Shown one piece after another: positions 45,101 to 54,431 of a DNA stretch of 64,000 bases. Every line of letters begins with the position of its first letter. The stretch's first letter is position 1. The notes below the pieces were generated by a model. The model was not told the DNA's origin and made no database searches. It saw only the letters and a program-made list of their open reading frames with translations. The position numbers were made by a program, and so were the translations under genes. Source of the DNA: Lytechinus pictus (lineage: Eukaryota; Echinodermata; Echinoidea; Temnopleuroida; Toxopneustidae). The stretch is taken from positions 39,738,373 to 39,802,372 of the forward strand of contig NC_087251.1 in assembly GCF_037042905.1 (NCBI RefSeq), in the 5' to 3' direction.

Positions 45101-46038
45101 TTTGGAATTTTAACCTAGGTTAGGATGTAAATGGCAGTAAAAGTCTTCACAGTTAGTATTTTGTGATCTGCATTTAAAATGAACTTTATTTAATCAAAGT
45201 CCAATCTTTGTTTGTTTGTAAGAATTTGTTATTTTCTAATGTAATAGGTTTGAGCGAAAGAGAATGATTGTGAGTTTTTGTGATCTATTGGTATTATTCC
45301 CAAAGTTTGAAAAACTTTTAATAAGTAAGTGGTGATATACAAGAAATTGTGTGCAGGCAAGCCAGGATCCGACGACCTGGGGTGGTATTCTGGAACACTC
45401 ATAACTTTTGTCATAAATTTTGTCATTTCTCTTCGAGACGTGACACCGCTATGATTGTCACAAATCGGTATTTTGAACATTGTCTTTTCCCTGTCATATC
45501 TTTCTAAGTTCCGCCCATCTTTTCGGGAGCAAACCAATCAAAATCGTTAGTTCCCAGTTCCTGCCCAATTACTCAATTTCTTTCGCATTGGTGAAGGTTG
45601 TTGATTAGAATCAGAGAGAACCTAGTCAAGAACACATATTGCTGCAACACAAGTTGGTCATTGCTATTGTTTATATGATTCTTACAGATGCTAGAAACCT
45701 GTGACTGTGCAGTTGACACAAACACATCACTACCGGTCAAAGACTCAGGATCTAATTGCTGTAAGTCTACTGATACCGAAGCCATATCGTCAAGCCATAT
45801 CAGCAACTCAGAAACCATAGAAAGTGGAAAGAAGTGCTGTAAAAGCAAAGAGACAGCGTGTAGTTCAGCTTCCGTATGTGATGGTGACAAGGAGGAGAAG
45901 GTGGAAGCACCACCTTGTGAACCTCCAAAGGGCGTCGCTCCTCCCCCGCCCCCTCCTCCACCTCCGATAGCCGTATCCTCCACCAAACCAGCACTCCGTA
46001 TTGATTGGATGGTAAAGGATGTTGTCCATATAGCATAG
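39159..46038 (+). CDS. NAA80: N-alpha-acetyltransferase 80 (actin N-terminal acetyltransferase)
   Basis: GNAT-family enzyme that acetylates the processed N-terminus of actin in the cytosol, working with profilin. Four exons: 39159-39253, 43208-43341, 44720-44898 and 45688-46038; phases join cleanly to 252 aa. Exon 1 reads MMSILALHENTHL then VEILNDEWPRSKAAR, an upstream in-frame stop precedes the ATG pair, and LHS follows across the join, as in the family. The acetyl-CoA loop is RRGQGLGR (83-90), followed by FYEHLGYSF. Exon 4 has a nine-proline run (221-229), the kind that binds profilin in human NAA80, and ends RIDWMVKDV near the C-terminus, the family's conserved tail. Unlike the human protein, the linker before it is rich in Cys and Ser (two CCK pairs). 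Introns carry family L, I/J, B and G repeats. Confidence 0.94.
39290..39425. repeat. Inverted repeat CTCAGGCGATGGTTC
   Basis: CTCAGGCGATGGTTC at about 39290-39304 and its reverse complement at 39408-39423, enclosing CACTACCGCTAC-like sequence also seen in family J. Lies 40 bp inside NAA80 intron 1. Confidence 0.65.
39578..40125 (+). mobile_element. CCCGGG-capped element, family L, copy 2, with 8-bp target duplications
   Basis: Element 39586-40117, flanked by CATAAAAC at 39578-39585 and 40118-40125. The left end CCCGGGGGGGGCACTC and the right end GAGTGCCCCCCCCGGG are exact inverted repeats; a second inverted block (GTGCCGCGG) lies 30-40 bp inside. The interior consists of three variants of CGGGGGTCCTCGGAACGG, then about two and a half copies of a ~53-bp unit (GCCTTGGAGCGG…TTCTCGATAAGA). 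Open frames on both strands are repeat artefacts. In NAA80 intron 1. Confidence 0.9.
40185..40640. repeat. TGGTAACGGAATTAC phrase region
   Basis: The phrase GGTAACGGAATTAC occurs at about 40359 and 40551, with a truncated copy GGTAACGGAAAATACG near 40571 and a variant at 40187. A loosely similar region (GTAACGGACATTTTCACGG) is at 59860-60120. Boundaries uncertain. Confidence 0.45.
40815..40986. mobile_element. GC-rich hairpin MITE (family E)
   Basis: Arms of about 75 bp: AATAAAGGTATATCGCTAATCA… and CATTATGGGATCGCAAAAGG then GGCCGTT, inverted at the right side. The loop is itself GC-rich (GTACGCGCACTAGCGG/CCGCAGTGCGCGTGCGC). NAA80 intron 1. Confidence 0.88.
41355..42200. mobile_element. Family I element, copy 2, split by a nested element (family J)
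   Basis: The two outer parts (41355-41675 and 42005-42200) align with the left and right parts of 37627-38206 (CATTGACGAGTGG, CCCTTAACAAGTATTG, CCCTAAACA-GTAG, TTTTTGGTCACGCATG). The G-run caps have decayed. Between them is a family J insert, flanked by GTCTAC on both sides, with ends CTACCTCA/TGAGGTAG. Confidence 0.8.
41680..42005. mobile_element. Family J element, copy 1 (nested)
   Basis: Contains GGCTCCACTTCACTACCGC, TAAATAATTCGCTGCCGATT and GCATGCGCGAGGGTCT, all shared in order with 61857-62195. No ORF. Confidence 0.75.
42485..42970 (-). mobile_element. LINE endonuclease piece joined to a LINE tail, minus strand
   Basis: Minus-strand 42966-42620 encodes part of an AP-type endonuclease (IYRPPYSELHPVSVSCFISEF, then after a frameshift VGDFNIHVDTNNRDSQSF) up to the HTLDLLI motif. 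The usual reverse transcriptase is absent; about 100 bp later comes a 3' tail (GCGCAATAGAATATATAG…TTGCGCTATATAAATG followed by ATT repeats). An internally deleted, dead copy in NAA80 intron 1. Confidence 0.75.
42977..43149. mobile_element. MITE family B, copy 3
   Basis: Left GGTGGGGTGTTTCGTAAAGC and right GACAGTTTTATGAAACACCC are inverted; interior diverged. Ends 59 bp before NAA80 exon 2. Confidence 0.75.
43399..43996. mobile_element. MITE with long (~180 bp) inverted repeats (family G)
   Basis: Left TTAAAGGACAAGTCCACCCC and right (inverted) TTAAAGGTTAAGTCCACCCC; the arms stay similar for about 180 bp (AATAAGAAAGTTATGACATT, GTTTTGTGAAA/TTTCACAAAAC). Starts 58 bp after NAA80 exon 2. A family I associate with echinoderm-like genomes. 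Confidence 0.85.
44638..44712. repeat. (ATT)n(AGT)n microsatellite
   Basis: ATT repeats followed by AGT repeats and more ATT, ending 8 bp before the acceptor of NAA80 exon 3; it replaces part of the usual polypyrimidine tract, leaving TTTCTTTCAG. Confidence 0.85.
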
Positions 46039-46059
46039 CAACCTCAGATGTCTTTCTAC

Positions 46060-46597
46060 ACCAGTGGACTGTTTCATAAAGCTGTTCGTAAAGGTACGCC
46101 CGACTTTTTGAATGACTGGCATGTTCTTACATGCAAGCTTGTTTTCAGTGATCCATCCAATCAAGAACGTTTTCAGGCAATTCTTTCTCGACCATGCCTT
46201 TTTTCATATTTTATGCACAAGGTCTCGTGAAAGATGACAAAATCGATATTTAAGTTATGAATTTTGTTTCCGAATAGATAGCCGTAAAAGCGAGAAAAGG
46301 CTTAAAATCGTAACTTGCTGGTGCAAATGGAAATTAAATAGCACCTCATTCTATTGTTCTAACTCAGTCATGCGTGCATTATGAATGTTGAGATTAGCTT
46401 CAAATGAAAGAGGGGAAACATACTTTATATTGATGTACAATCTCATGAAGCTAATTTATGATTATGATGGCAAAATATTACACTGAATTCTGGTTTCCTT
46501 TTTCTGGGGACACACTGTATAGAGCACAAGGAATGGTCGTCCAGGTGTGCGTAAAGTCATTCTTAACTTACGAACAGCTTTATGAAAACCCACCAGT
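46060..46597. mobile_element. MITE family B, long copy 4
   Basis: Left GTTTCATAAAGCTGTTCGTA and right TTCTTAACTTACGAACAGCT then TTATGAAA are inverted. The interior is about 430 bp, much longer than the other copies, so it may be a parent form or carry an insert. Starts 22 bp after the NAA80 stop codon, so it probably lies in the 3' UTR. Confidence 0.7.
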
Positions 46598-46710
46598 GCT
46601 GCTATTCAGTTCATCTGTGTCTCTGCCAAAGTCAAGGTCCAAGGCCAAGTTCCAGCTTTTGAGTCCTGAAAGCTGCATACCTGAACTACTTGGTCTTTCC
46701 TCTAGAAATC

Positions 46711-47062
46711 TTTGGTTGAACTCATAGTTTATGCAGATTTCCTGTATAAATTACGCTTATTTACAGCGTATATTAAAAACTGTCCAATGCTGATATGCGC
46801 GCTTTTGTCACAGTGCACTAAGCTGACGCCTGTTGCCGTGGTTATCCACGCTACTTTATTTGTGAGTCCACTGTTTTGAATTATTGAGTCCACTCTTCAA
46901 ACAGTGGAGTCATGAATAAAATAGCATACTTAACCATGGCAACAGGTGTCAATTTGGCGCACTGTGACAAAAGCGTGCATCAGCATTGGCCATTTTTTTT
47001 ATATACGCGGTAAATAAGCGTAATTTATACAGGAAATCTGCATAAACCATGGGTTCAACCAA
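46711..47062. mobile_element. 350-bp near-complete palindrome (family H)
   Basis: The left half from TTTGGTTGAACTCATAG, GTTTATGCAGATTTCCTGTA and TTTTGTCACAGTGC is repeated inverted in the right half up to TTCAACCAA, with the axis near 46890 (GTCCACTGTTT/AAACAGTGGA). Strongly foldable, non-coding. Confidence 0.88.
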
Positions 47063-47109
47063 TGGTTTTAAAAACCACCTGTGTGAATATGGGCCATTTT
47101 GTCTGCTAT

Positions 47110-47320
47110 CAATTTGGTCTAATTTTCATTCAGTATAATCCCCAGTTGGTCCAATTTCCACTTTGTCTTTGTTGAAGGAAAATTTGTTCATCTAACCATA
47201 TAGTTAAACTGATGTTAGACTAAATGGATGTTAGATGTAAAATAGGTATAGCTAAATGGAAATCAGACCAAATTGTTAGGAGACAGACTGGTTGCAGATG
47301 AAGCGGTAGGAGTAGACTGT
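47110..47320. repeat. TTGGTCTAAT phrase array (family M, copy 2)
   Basis: Variants TTTGGTCTAATTTTCATT, TTGGTCCAATTTCCACTT, then inverted versions (TAGACTAAATGGATG, AATCAGACCAAATTG), ending AGACTGGTTGCAG. So one half is in each orientation. Confidence 0.6.
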
Positions 47321-47329
47321 GTGGCATGA

Positions 47330-49135
47330 GACAATAGTGGTTCACAGATTTTTTAGCCAGTAAAGTCTTCTACCTCCGGAACATTTATTGTGCCTCATAT
47401 ATCCCATAGACTTTCTATATAAAAATGTTGCTGAGTATTTTTCTTGCTGAACTCTGTCCCACCGCATCTGAAATAGCTGGAAGGAATTATGTGCCCTTCT
47501 CCATGAGCAGTCTTTGTACTTTGAATTGGACTTCTGATTCTGTGAAGTATACATGCGCCTTCTTTATAAAAATTGAAAGTATTGTGGTCCCTTTTGCCCT
47601 TGATCCATGGTCAAATAAATGATGATGATACTGATGACGAATAGCATTTATATAGTGCTGTTTGTTTTATATGAGAGAGATAGAATTAATTTTACAGTTG
47701 ATATCATTTAAAAGTCATGACATACTAGAAAGTTATATTTTCTTACATTCTGAGCCATGGTGAGCTAAAATCCCTTCTCTCTTCTATTCTTTATATGTGA
47801 CTTACCACCCCAAAAACACCAATAAGTCGCCCGGTAAGGTTCTCTGTTAATAGCCAAAATAGTAATTTAGTCTCCAAACCCCCCCCCCCCCCAAAAAAAA
47901 AAAAAAAAAAAACTTATCTGTATGAACAATTCTTCTTCTTCATACTGTGAAAATTTGAAGTCATGAAATTGAATAAAAGAAAAGATACAGGAGTTTCTTT
48001 GACACTAGTACTTTTTCGGACTGCTTGGAAGTTTCATTGAGATCACACAGTATGCATTCTCATGCTTGAGTGAACCTCAAACTTCAAACCTTGTTTTCTC
48101 CTTATTTGTTATGCTCTTGCTGAATTTCCTGTGCATTCAATCAAGTACTTGTAATGGTTATTGTTGGTCAATTTTAACATATCATTTTAAAGCTTAGGAA
48201 ATGAATTTCCAAGCTAAATAAAAATCTCAATATTCATCATTTTGGTCGACTTATTGTTGGTTTTGGGGTGGCAGGTCACATATATATGAACAATTGTTTT
48301 TTTAAATAATTAATACAATTTGTCTTGATTGTGATATCACTACTATGATGAAAGAAATTCTTGCCAGATGAGAAATTAAACATATTTTACTTATGTATCT
48401 ATTTTGGGTGCATGATAAACCGGTTCATACAGTTCTTCTACAAATTAAGTGGGATATAAAATGCCAAATTATTAGCCAAAGGTTGTCCTTTTTATCTGAT
48501 ATTTAGAGAAGGTGCAAGGCATCTCAATATTCCCATTAATATTCAAATTGTACTACTTTTCATAAACAGTATGCATTTTTTTATACTATATTTGAAAATA
48601 TGTAGCCAATAGGCATTTACCTCATATACTCACTGCTACATACTCACAATGCTGAACAAATAATACATGTAGTACTAGTAAGATCCATCCTTAGTGTTGT
48701 TTATTTTTGTATTTTGTACTTTAGAATCCCCATTCTAAACATTTATTACATACTGTACCCTTTGGATCATTTCATCAAGCACTGGAGTCGATCTTGAAAT
48801 GAATGTCAATTTTAAGACTTGTCACATTAGAAAGTCATGAATACTAGTATTGTGGTGTAGGGATTTCACAATTGATATTAGGCTATCAAATTAAGATCAC
48901 AAATAGTACCTTCCTTTGTTATTAAAACTGTGGAACATGCTGGAGAGCAACAGGAACATTACTCTCATGGGGAATTGCAAGAAACTTGCTATCAATTTCA
49001 AGTCAATATTGGTTCCCCAAATCAATCATTTGTCTTGCAATCAATTGCAAATTTGAATTCTATTGCTGGTCTGCTTTTTGAAATGAGAAATTAAAATTGA
49101 TTTACTGTAGTTGATCTATTATTGTAAATTTGCAA
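47330..49135. other. Intergenic, nothing recognised
   Basis: AT-rich. A C/A homopolymer run at 47878-47910. A possible LINE tail (ATTTATATAGTGCTG) near 47645 without coding support. No conserved exon. Confidence 0.4.
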
Positions 49136-49140
49136 TTAAT

Positions 49141-49515
49141 TTTTATGCCCCCGCAGACTGAAGACCGAAGCATTAAGTGTTGCCCCTGTCCATCCGTCCC
49201 AACACTTGGTTTCCACGCAATAACTCGAAAAATATTTAATGGAGTTTAATATTTTTTGGTGTGTAGGTAGATGACACCACAACAAACAAACAAAATTGGG
49301 TATGTAGGTAGATGACACCAAAATACAGGCTAAGTTCGGCGAATTCGGTGTCCGCAGGTCAAAGCTCATTAAATATGCGAGTTGGTATCCACATGATAAC
49401 TTTGGAAATATTCACCAGATATGAAAAATGTTTGGTGTCTGAGTAGATGACACCAAAATACAGGCTAAGTTTGAAATCAGAGCCCACAGGTCAAAGCTCA
49501 TGCTGCAAGTAGCTG
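49141..49515. repeat. Interspersed repeat with GTAGATGACACCA units
   Basis: Begins ATGCCCCCGCAGACTGAAGA, then CCATCCGTCCCAACACTTGG, AATAACTCGAAAAATATTTA and three units ending in TAGATGACACCA followed (twice) by AAATACAGGCTAAGTT. The type is widespread in marine invertebrates; mobile nature not shown here. Confidence 0.65.
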
Positions 49516-50054
49516 AATTGAAAAATTTGATGAGACAGCAAGACCACATTTCCATATGACAAAATGAAGTGAGGGATTATCCACACCAAAAGACCTGACT
49601 GTCATATCTTCTGTCAGAGATTATTGTGGAAAGGGCGAGTCTTTAGAGCAGATATTGAATTTTTTTTAAATGTGGTTTTCTTTTTGAAACCCAGATACAG
49701 CCCGCCAAGTGACTTTTTGGTTTCCTTTCTTTGATTTTTTGCTCACTCATGCATGAATGAGGAATAATCTAATTAATTTCAGATGAAAGAGGAGATTCTA
49801 AGCTTTACAATGGTAGGTCATTTGTCTATTGTATTTGTGATTAAGTTAAGATAAATCATCAATAAATCTCAGTTTCGTTTTTGTGTGGGACGCACTGTAT
49901 AGTCAGCTTTAAGGTCTGAATGAAATCAGATGTCAAAGTAGACTAGAAATTTTCTGACAGGTTTCTATTTCACATACTGAATGTCTTGAAAACTGCCGCC
50001 TGAAATAGGGGCTTATGGAAGCACTGGATCTTAATGTTTAGGGGCTCACAGAAT

Positions 50055-50508
50055 GAACAATACCCGGGGGGTTCCAGTCAAATATATTGATGTACACACA
50101 CATGATCAAAAAATGTGTTTAAAGGGGTGTTTTTACATTTTTTTTTGCAGGCCGTGCGTGCACTCGTTAAGGGTATCAAAAACACTGATTTTCAAAAAAA
50201 GGGGTAGTTTTGAAAGACCAGTCAATGCTCAATCGCAGGGTCAAGCGTCTTTAGGGTATGTTTTTTTTTTCCAAAGCTTTTTTTTAAAGATTAGCCAAAC
50301 GTGTTTAGGGTTTGTTTTTTCCCCAGGGTCATATTCTGGCGACATCTTGTTTAGGGGCCAAAATGTGTAAATAAAGCCTGCGAAAATCTAGTTTAGGGGG
50401 TTATTTTGCACACAGAGAAAAACTCGTTTAGGGGGTGTTTGGAAGTAATTTGGCCACGCGCTTGTACAGCAAAACATTTGACTGCCCCCCCCCCCCCCGG
50501 GAACAATA
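50055..50508. mobile_element. CCCGGG-capped element, family K, copy 1, with 8-bp target duplications
   Basis: Element 50063-50500 flanked by GAACAATA at 50055-50062 and 50501-50508. Left CCCGGGGGGTTCCAGTCAAA then TATTGATGTACACAC; right (inverted) CCGGGGGGG…CAGTCAAATG then TTTTGCTGTACAAG. The interior repeats GTTTAGGGG/TTAGGGTAT about six times, the reverse complement of the CCCTAAAC phrase in family I. Non-coding. Confidence 0.85.
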
Positions 50509-50638
50509 TAACAGAGAATGAGAGATTTAGGAATGGGGAGAACGGTTTGGTAAATGAAAATGGGTAAAAATATAAACTTAGGAACAACTGGCAAGACGTG
50601 AAAAAGGGGCATCTGGGCCATACATACCCCCGGGGAGC

Positions 50639-51185
50639 CAGTCATATGTATTACTGTACACACGCGTGGCCAAATTATTTCCAAACACCCCCTAAATGAA
50701 TTTTTCTGTGTGCAAAATAACCCCCCAAACAGGTTTTTTGCGAGCTCCATTAACACATTTTGGCCCCTAAACAAGTTGCCGCCAGAATATGACCCCTAAA
50801 AAGTTTTGTCTTCTTGCTAACAATATATTTAAATATAGACAGAACTATATTCATGGGTATTGCGCACCCCTCAGTGCAGTTCGGGTTAAAATACCACAAT
50901 CGGGAAGAACCTGAACACTTTTCAGAAACGAGGAGGAAAAAGCCCCGGGAAAAAAAAACATACCCTAAACACGTTTGACTAATCTTAGAAAAAAAAAGCT
51001 TTGGGAAAAAAACACCCTAAATATGTTTGACCCCACGATTGACCATTGACTAGTCTTTAAAAACCACCCTTATTTTTGAAAATCAGTGTTTTTGATACCC
51101 TTAACGAGTACGCGCGTAAAAAAAACCCTTTAAACGCATTTTTTGGGTCACGCGCGTGTACAGCAATATATTTGACTCCCCCGGG
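50639..51185. mobile_element. CCCGGG-capped element, family K, copy 2 (opposite orientation)
   Basis: Starts near CCCGGGGAGCCAGTCATATG and ends ATATATTTGACTCCCCCGGG. The interior carries the phrase in the CCCTAAAC sense (CCCCTAAACAAGTT, CCCTAAACACGTTTGA, CCCTAAATATGTTTGA). It faces copy 1 across 138 bp, forming a large imperfect inverted pair. No matching target duplication is seen. Confidence 0.75.
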
Positions 51186-51844
51186 ACTTATAGTGCCATT
51201 ATATGTTAGTGCCCCTCAACCCCCCACCCACCATTGCAAGTTGTTGATAATGAAATTTGGTGCTATTGGCTTTCCATAGTGAAGATTCTAAGATTCCATT
51301 TCAGTTTGGGCTGGACAGGGCCTGATTTGATTGTAGATTACGTGTATCTCATGTTGTAGTGACAGCATTTATGGAAGCATTCTTCATACTACATGTCGAA
51401 TCCTTTTAAAAATCAATGTTGCATGAAAGGAGAATGAACATAATTATTATGTGTGTGTCTACCAGTACTTGTATTAATCATTTGCTATAATTCATTGTAG
51501 CCCAAATCAGGGAAATGTTAAATCATTTTCAATACGTGTATATTTTTGCAATATTTTTTTACTCTTTTGAGTCATATATATCTGCTGCAATTTGGAATGT
51601 TTAGTAATTGTATTTAATTTGATTGAATTAAATTTATTTGAAATTCTATGAAAATCTGTCTTTTCTTTTCTTTTTTTATTCAAGTGATATGTGTCCAATC
51701 AAGTTTGAAAAAAAGACAAAAATGTGATGGCATAAAATACAGATAATCATAAGGGAAAAAACTTCAGTACTAAATTTAAAAAAAATGATTATGAACTTGA
51801 AAGTATAAGTATTACACAAATCCTTCTTTGTATAGCTACATCTA

Positions 51845-53815
51845 TACACAACAAAAAAAGTAAGTCCCCCCTTAAACAAACATCAATAATTTTCGAACCA
51901 ATGCGAGTTTTTAATATATTTTTACATGAGCGTGTAGGTAATTTTATAAGCTACCCTCTGAGTAAATGTTATGGACATATTTTACGTCATGCCTTGAGCA
52001 GTGAGCACCGTCAGAAGGCAAAAATGTCACTTTTCAAAAGTCACAAGCCAAATATCATGACTTTGATTCCATTTAATTGGAAATAATTCCACATTCTCAT
52101 CATGAAATAAAGTCAGAAGGCTTGTAAAAGGTACTTTCTAAAAGACGATACAACTTTTTTGGCTAAATTTCACGGTTGAATAAACACAAGTCCAAATTTG
52201 CTATAATTTGATTTTTTTACACATTTCTATCAATAAAACTGATCGAATATGATGACAGTTATTTTTGGGAAGAGTATCTTCAACAATATTCATCGTTTCA
52301 CGGTTCAATTGAAAACAAAAAATAAGATTTTCAAATATCATATACATTTAAGTAGGCCTATTGTTTCATTTTGGTAACTGAAAATGATCTCAACTTTTTT
52401 GTTGTGTTCATGACCAATTAACATGTTTCAATGATTCAAAGGCGTTTAATTAAACATTCACGCTTACATGTGGAATGTGATTAGCTCTTTTTTACGTTAT
52501 TGGAAAAAATGCAATTTGTAACTGGATATCTGCCACAAACCTTGCATAGTTCATTTGATTTGATTTTTATGAAAATTCCGACATTTCATGCTTCAGTGAG
52601 CACACAATATTAAAAAATTATGCAAATGAGAAGAAAGTTCAAGGCCTTGGCCCCACTCTGTGCCGTATCGAATGGTTATTTTGGTGTGCGCGCCTTTTGG
52701 ATAGTGTTACTCTGAAGCCATGTGCGAAGTTTCATGAAATAACTGTTGGCAGAAGTAACAAAAACCGTCCATGAAACAAACCCTCATTTCACATTTGTTA
52801 AAATTTTGACTTCCTCTCTCATAGACATTGTGTACATTATGGGTGCATATGTTTAAGAATAAGTAACCCCTTATTCAATATGGTGAAACTTTTTTTCAAG
52901 GCTGTCTTTAGCAATGTCACTTGGCAGTAATGTTTATCAACCTATGGGCAGAATTCTGTGCAAAAATGAAATTGATCTGTTTATTTATGGATGAGCATGC
53001 ATCAAAGTGGGAAAAGGGGTATTTTCAATGCCACAGACTCACTTTAAAGGGTAATGAAGTGAATATTGGGGGCAAATTCGGTTTCAAATGTGACTTTAAT
53101 TGCTGTTGTTTTTATCATTCATCATTTCTATCACCACACACTTTCCAAACTTTTAACATTTTCATGGTTGAGCGATCACATTAAAAAACCTAGGAATGAA
53201 TACTCTTTATACTGCATAAATGTATTCTTTTCCTAACAATTTCTCAGGATCACTTTAATTTATGGACAAATCAGTGGAGGATCCAGAATTTTAAAATGGC
53301 CTATAATCGGGGGAGCCACCAACATTTTCAAATTTTAACATGATCTAACAAGTTGTAGAGGATACTACCATTATAGTACCATAAACCCCTATGATATGTC
53401 ACAATACAGGGGCCGCGGAATGGTTTTCAAAGTGGGGGTGCTGAGCCAATTTAGGGGGGGGGCCCGTGCGATACATTGTGCTCACTCAACCATAAACATA
53501 CGATATCAAACTTGTGTGTGGAGTGGCTAAATGATGGATATTAAAACGGCATTAACACCATAAAATTTACCTAAAAACAACTTTGCCCAACTTTGTATTT
53601 GCACAATCTGAAAAACGACTCTTGTGACTTTAAAAAATTGTCATTTTTAATTCAATCTTTAATTACTCATGCATGACTCAACCAATCAATCTCATTTTTC
53701 CCCAGGAGTTGCTTAATGAGTGTAGAAAACCACCTACGAAATATATTTCAAAATAATTCCGTTCTAAAGTTACAGCAATTTGATTTAGGGGGACTTACTT
53801 ATTTTGTTGTGTGTA
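51845..53815. mobile_element. 2-kb TA-flanked non-autonomous DNA element (family Q)
   Basis: Ends CACAACAAAAAAAGTAAGTC and, inverted, CACACAACAAAATAAGTAAG then TCCCCC, each preceded by TA. About 1967 bp without a transposase frame; short ORFs of 60-87 codons inside have no transposase motif. TA target and ends fit the Tc1/mariner group (inference). Confidence 0.75.
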
Positions 53816-54054
53816 TATATACATGAATGGTAGATTTATACATTGGATGGTTCTAAATGACATACCAGCAATACTGGCTCAAACAAGTACAATATCACTG
53901 CTAATCCATGCAGAAAAGTCATCCACTATACCGGTAATCATCATTAACCGGCCACATAGAAACATTGTTTAGCGCTAACAATGGGCTAACAGAGGATGTT
54001 ATGTCGCAGCCATGATTTACGTTTTGGGTCAACGTTTAACATTACAATCCAAAA

Positions 54055-54431
54055 CAGGGTGCTACATAACTTTTTTAGAAGCACTTGCCCAGTCGGGCAA
54101 GTAAATTTTTAAATAGTTGGAATATACTTGCCCAAAAATCTATTTCACTTGCCCGAAAAAAACCTTGGAAAAAAAAAGTTTTACCTCTTCAAAGAAAGTT
54201 TTGTGGTTTTATAAATCATTTACCCTTTTCTCTCTTTTGACAAACTGATCTACTTTATTATTGCATTTCTTTTTCCAAAGTTATTTTATCTTGCCTGCCA
54301 TGACCAAAATTAGGGTCAATATCATATCATCGACCCTAATTTTGGTCATTCTACTGTGAGAATTTTGCTTGCCCAATTCGAGCTAGTAGTTTTGCACCGG
54401 GCAATCGGGCAAGTGCTTATGTAGCACCCTG
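54055..54431. mobile_element. Inverted-repeat element with ACTTGCCC phrase (family R)
   Basis: Left CAGGGTGCTACATAACTTTT and right CTTATGTAGCACCCTG are inverted. The phrase ACTTGCCCGA/TCGGGCAAGT occurs at least seven times inside. An internal hairpin TGACCAAAATTAGGGTC/GACCCTAATTTTGGTCA lies at 54301-54349. Confidence 0.8.

Noticed and set aside
45800-46164. Minus-strand open frames over NAA80 exon 4
   Set aside because: Shadows of the plus-strand exon, whose frame carries the conserved GNAT-family C-terminus.
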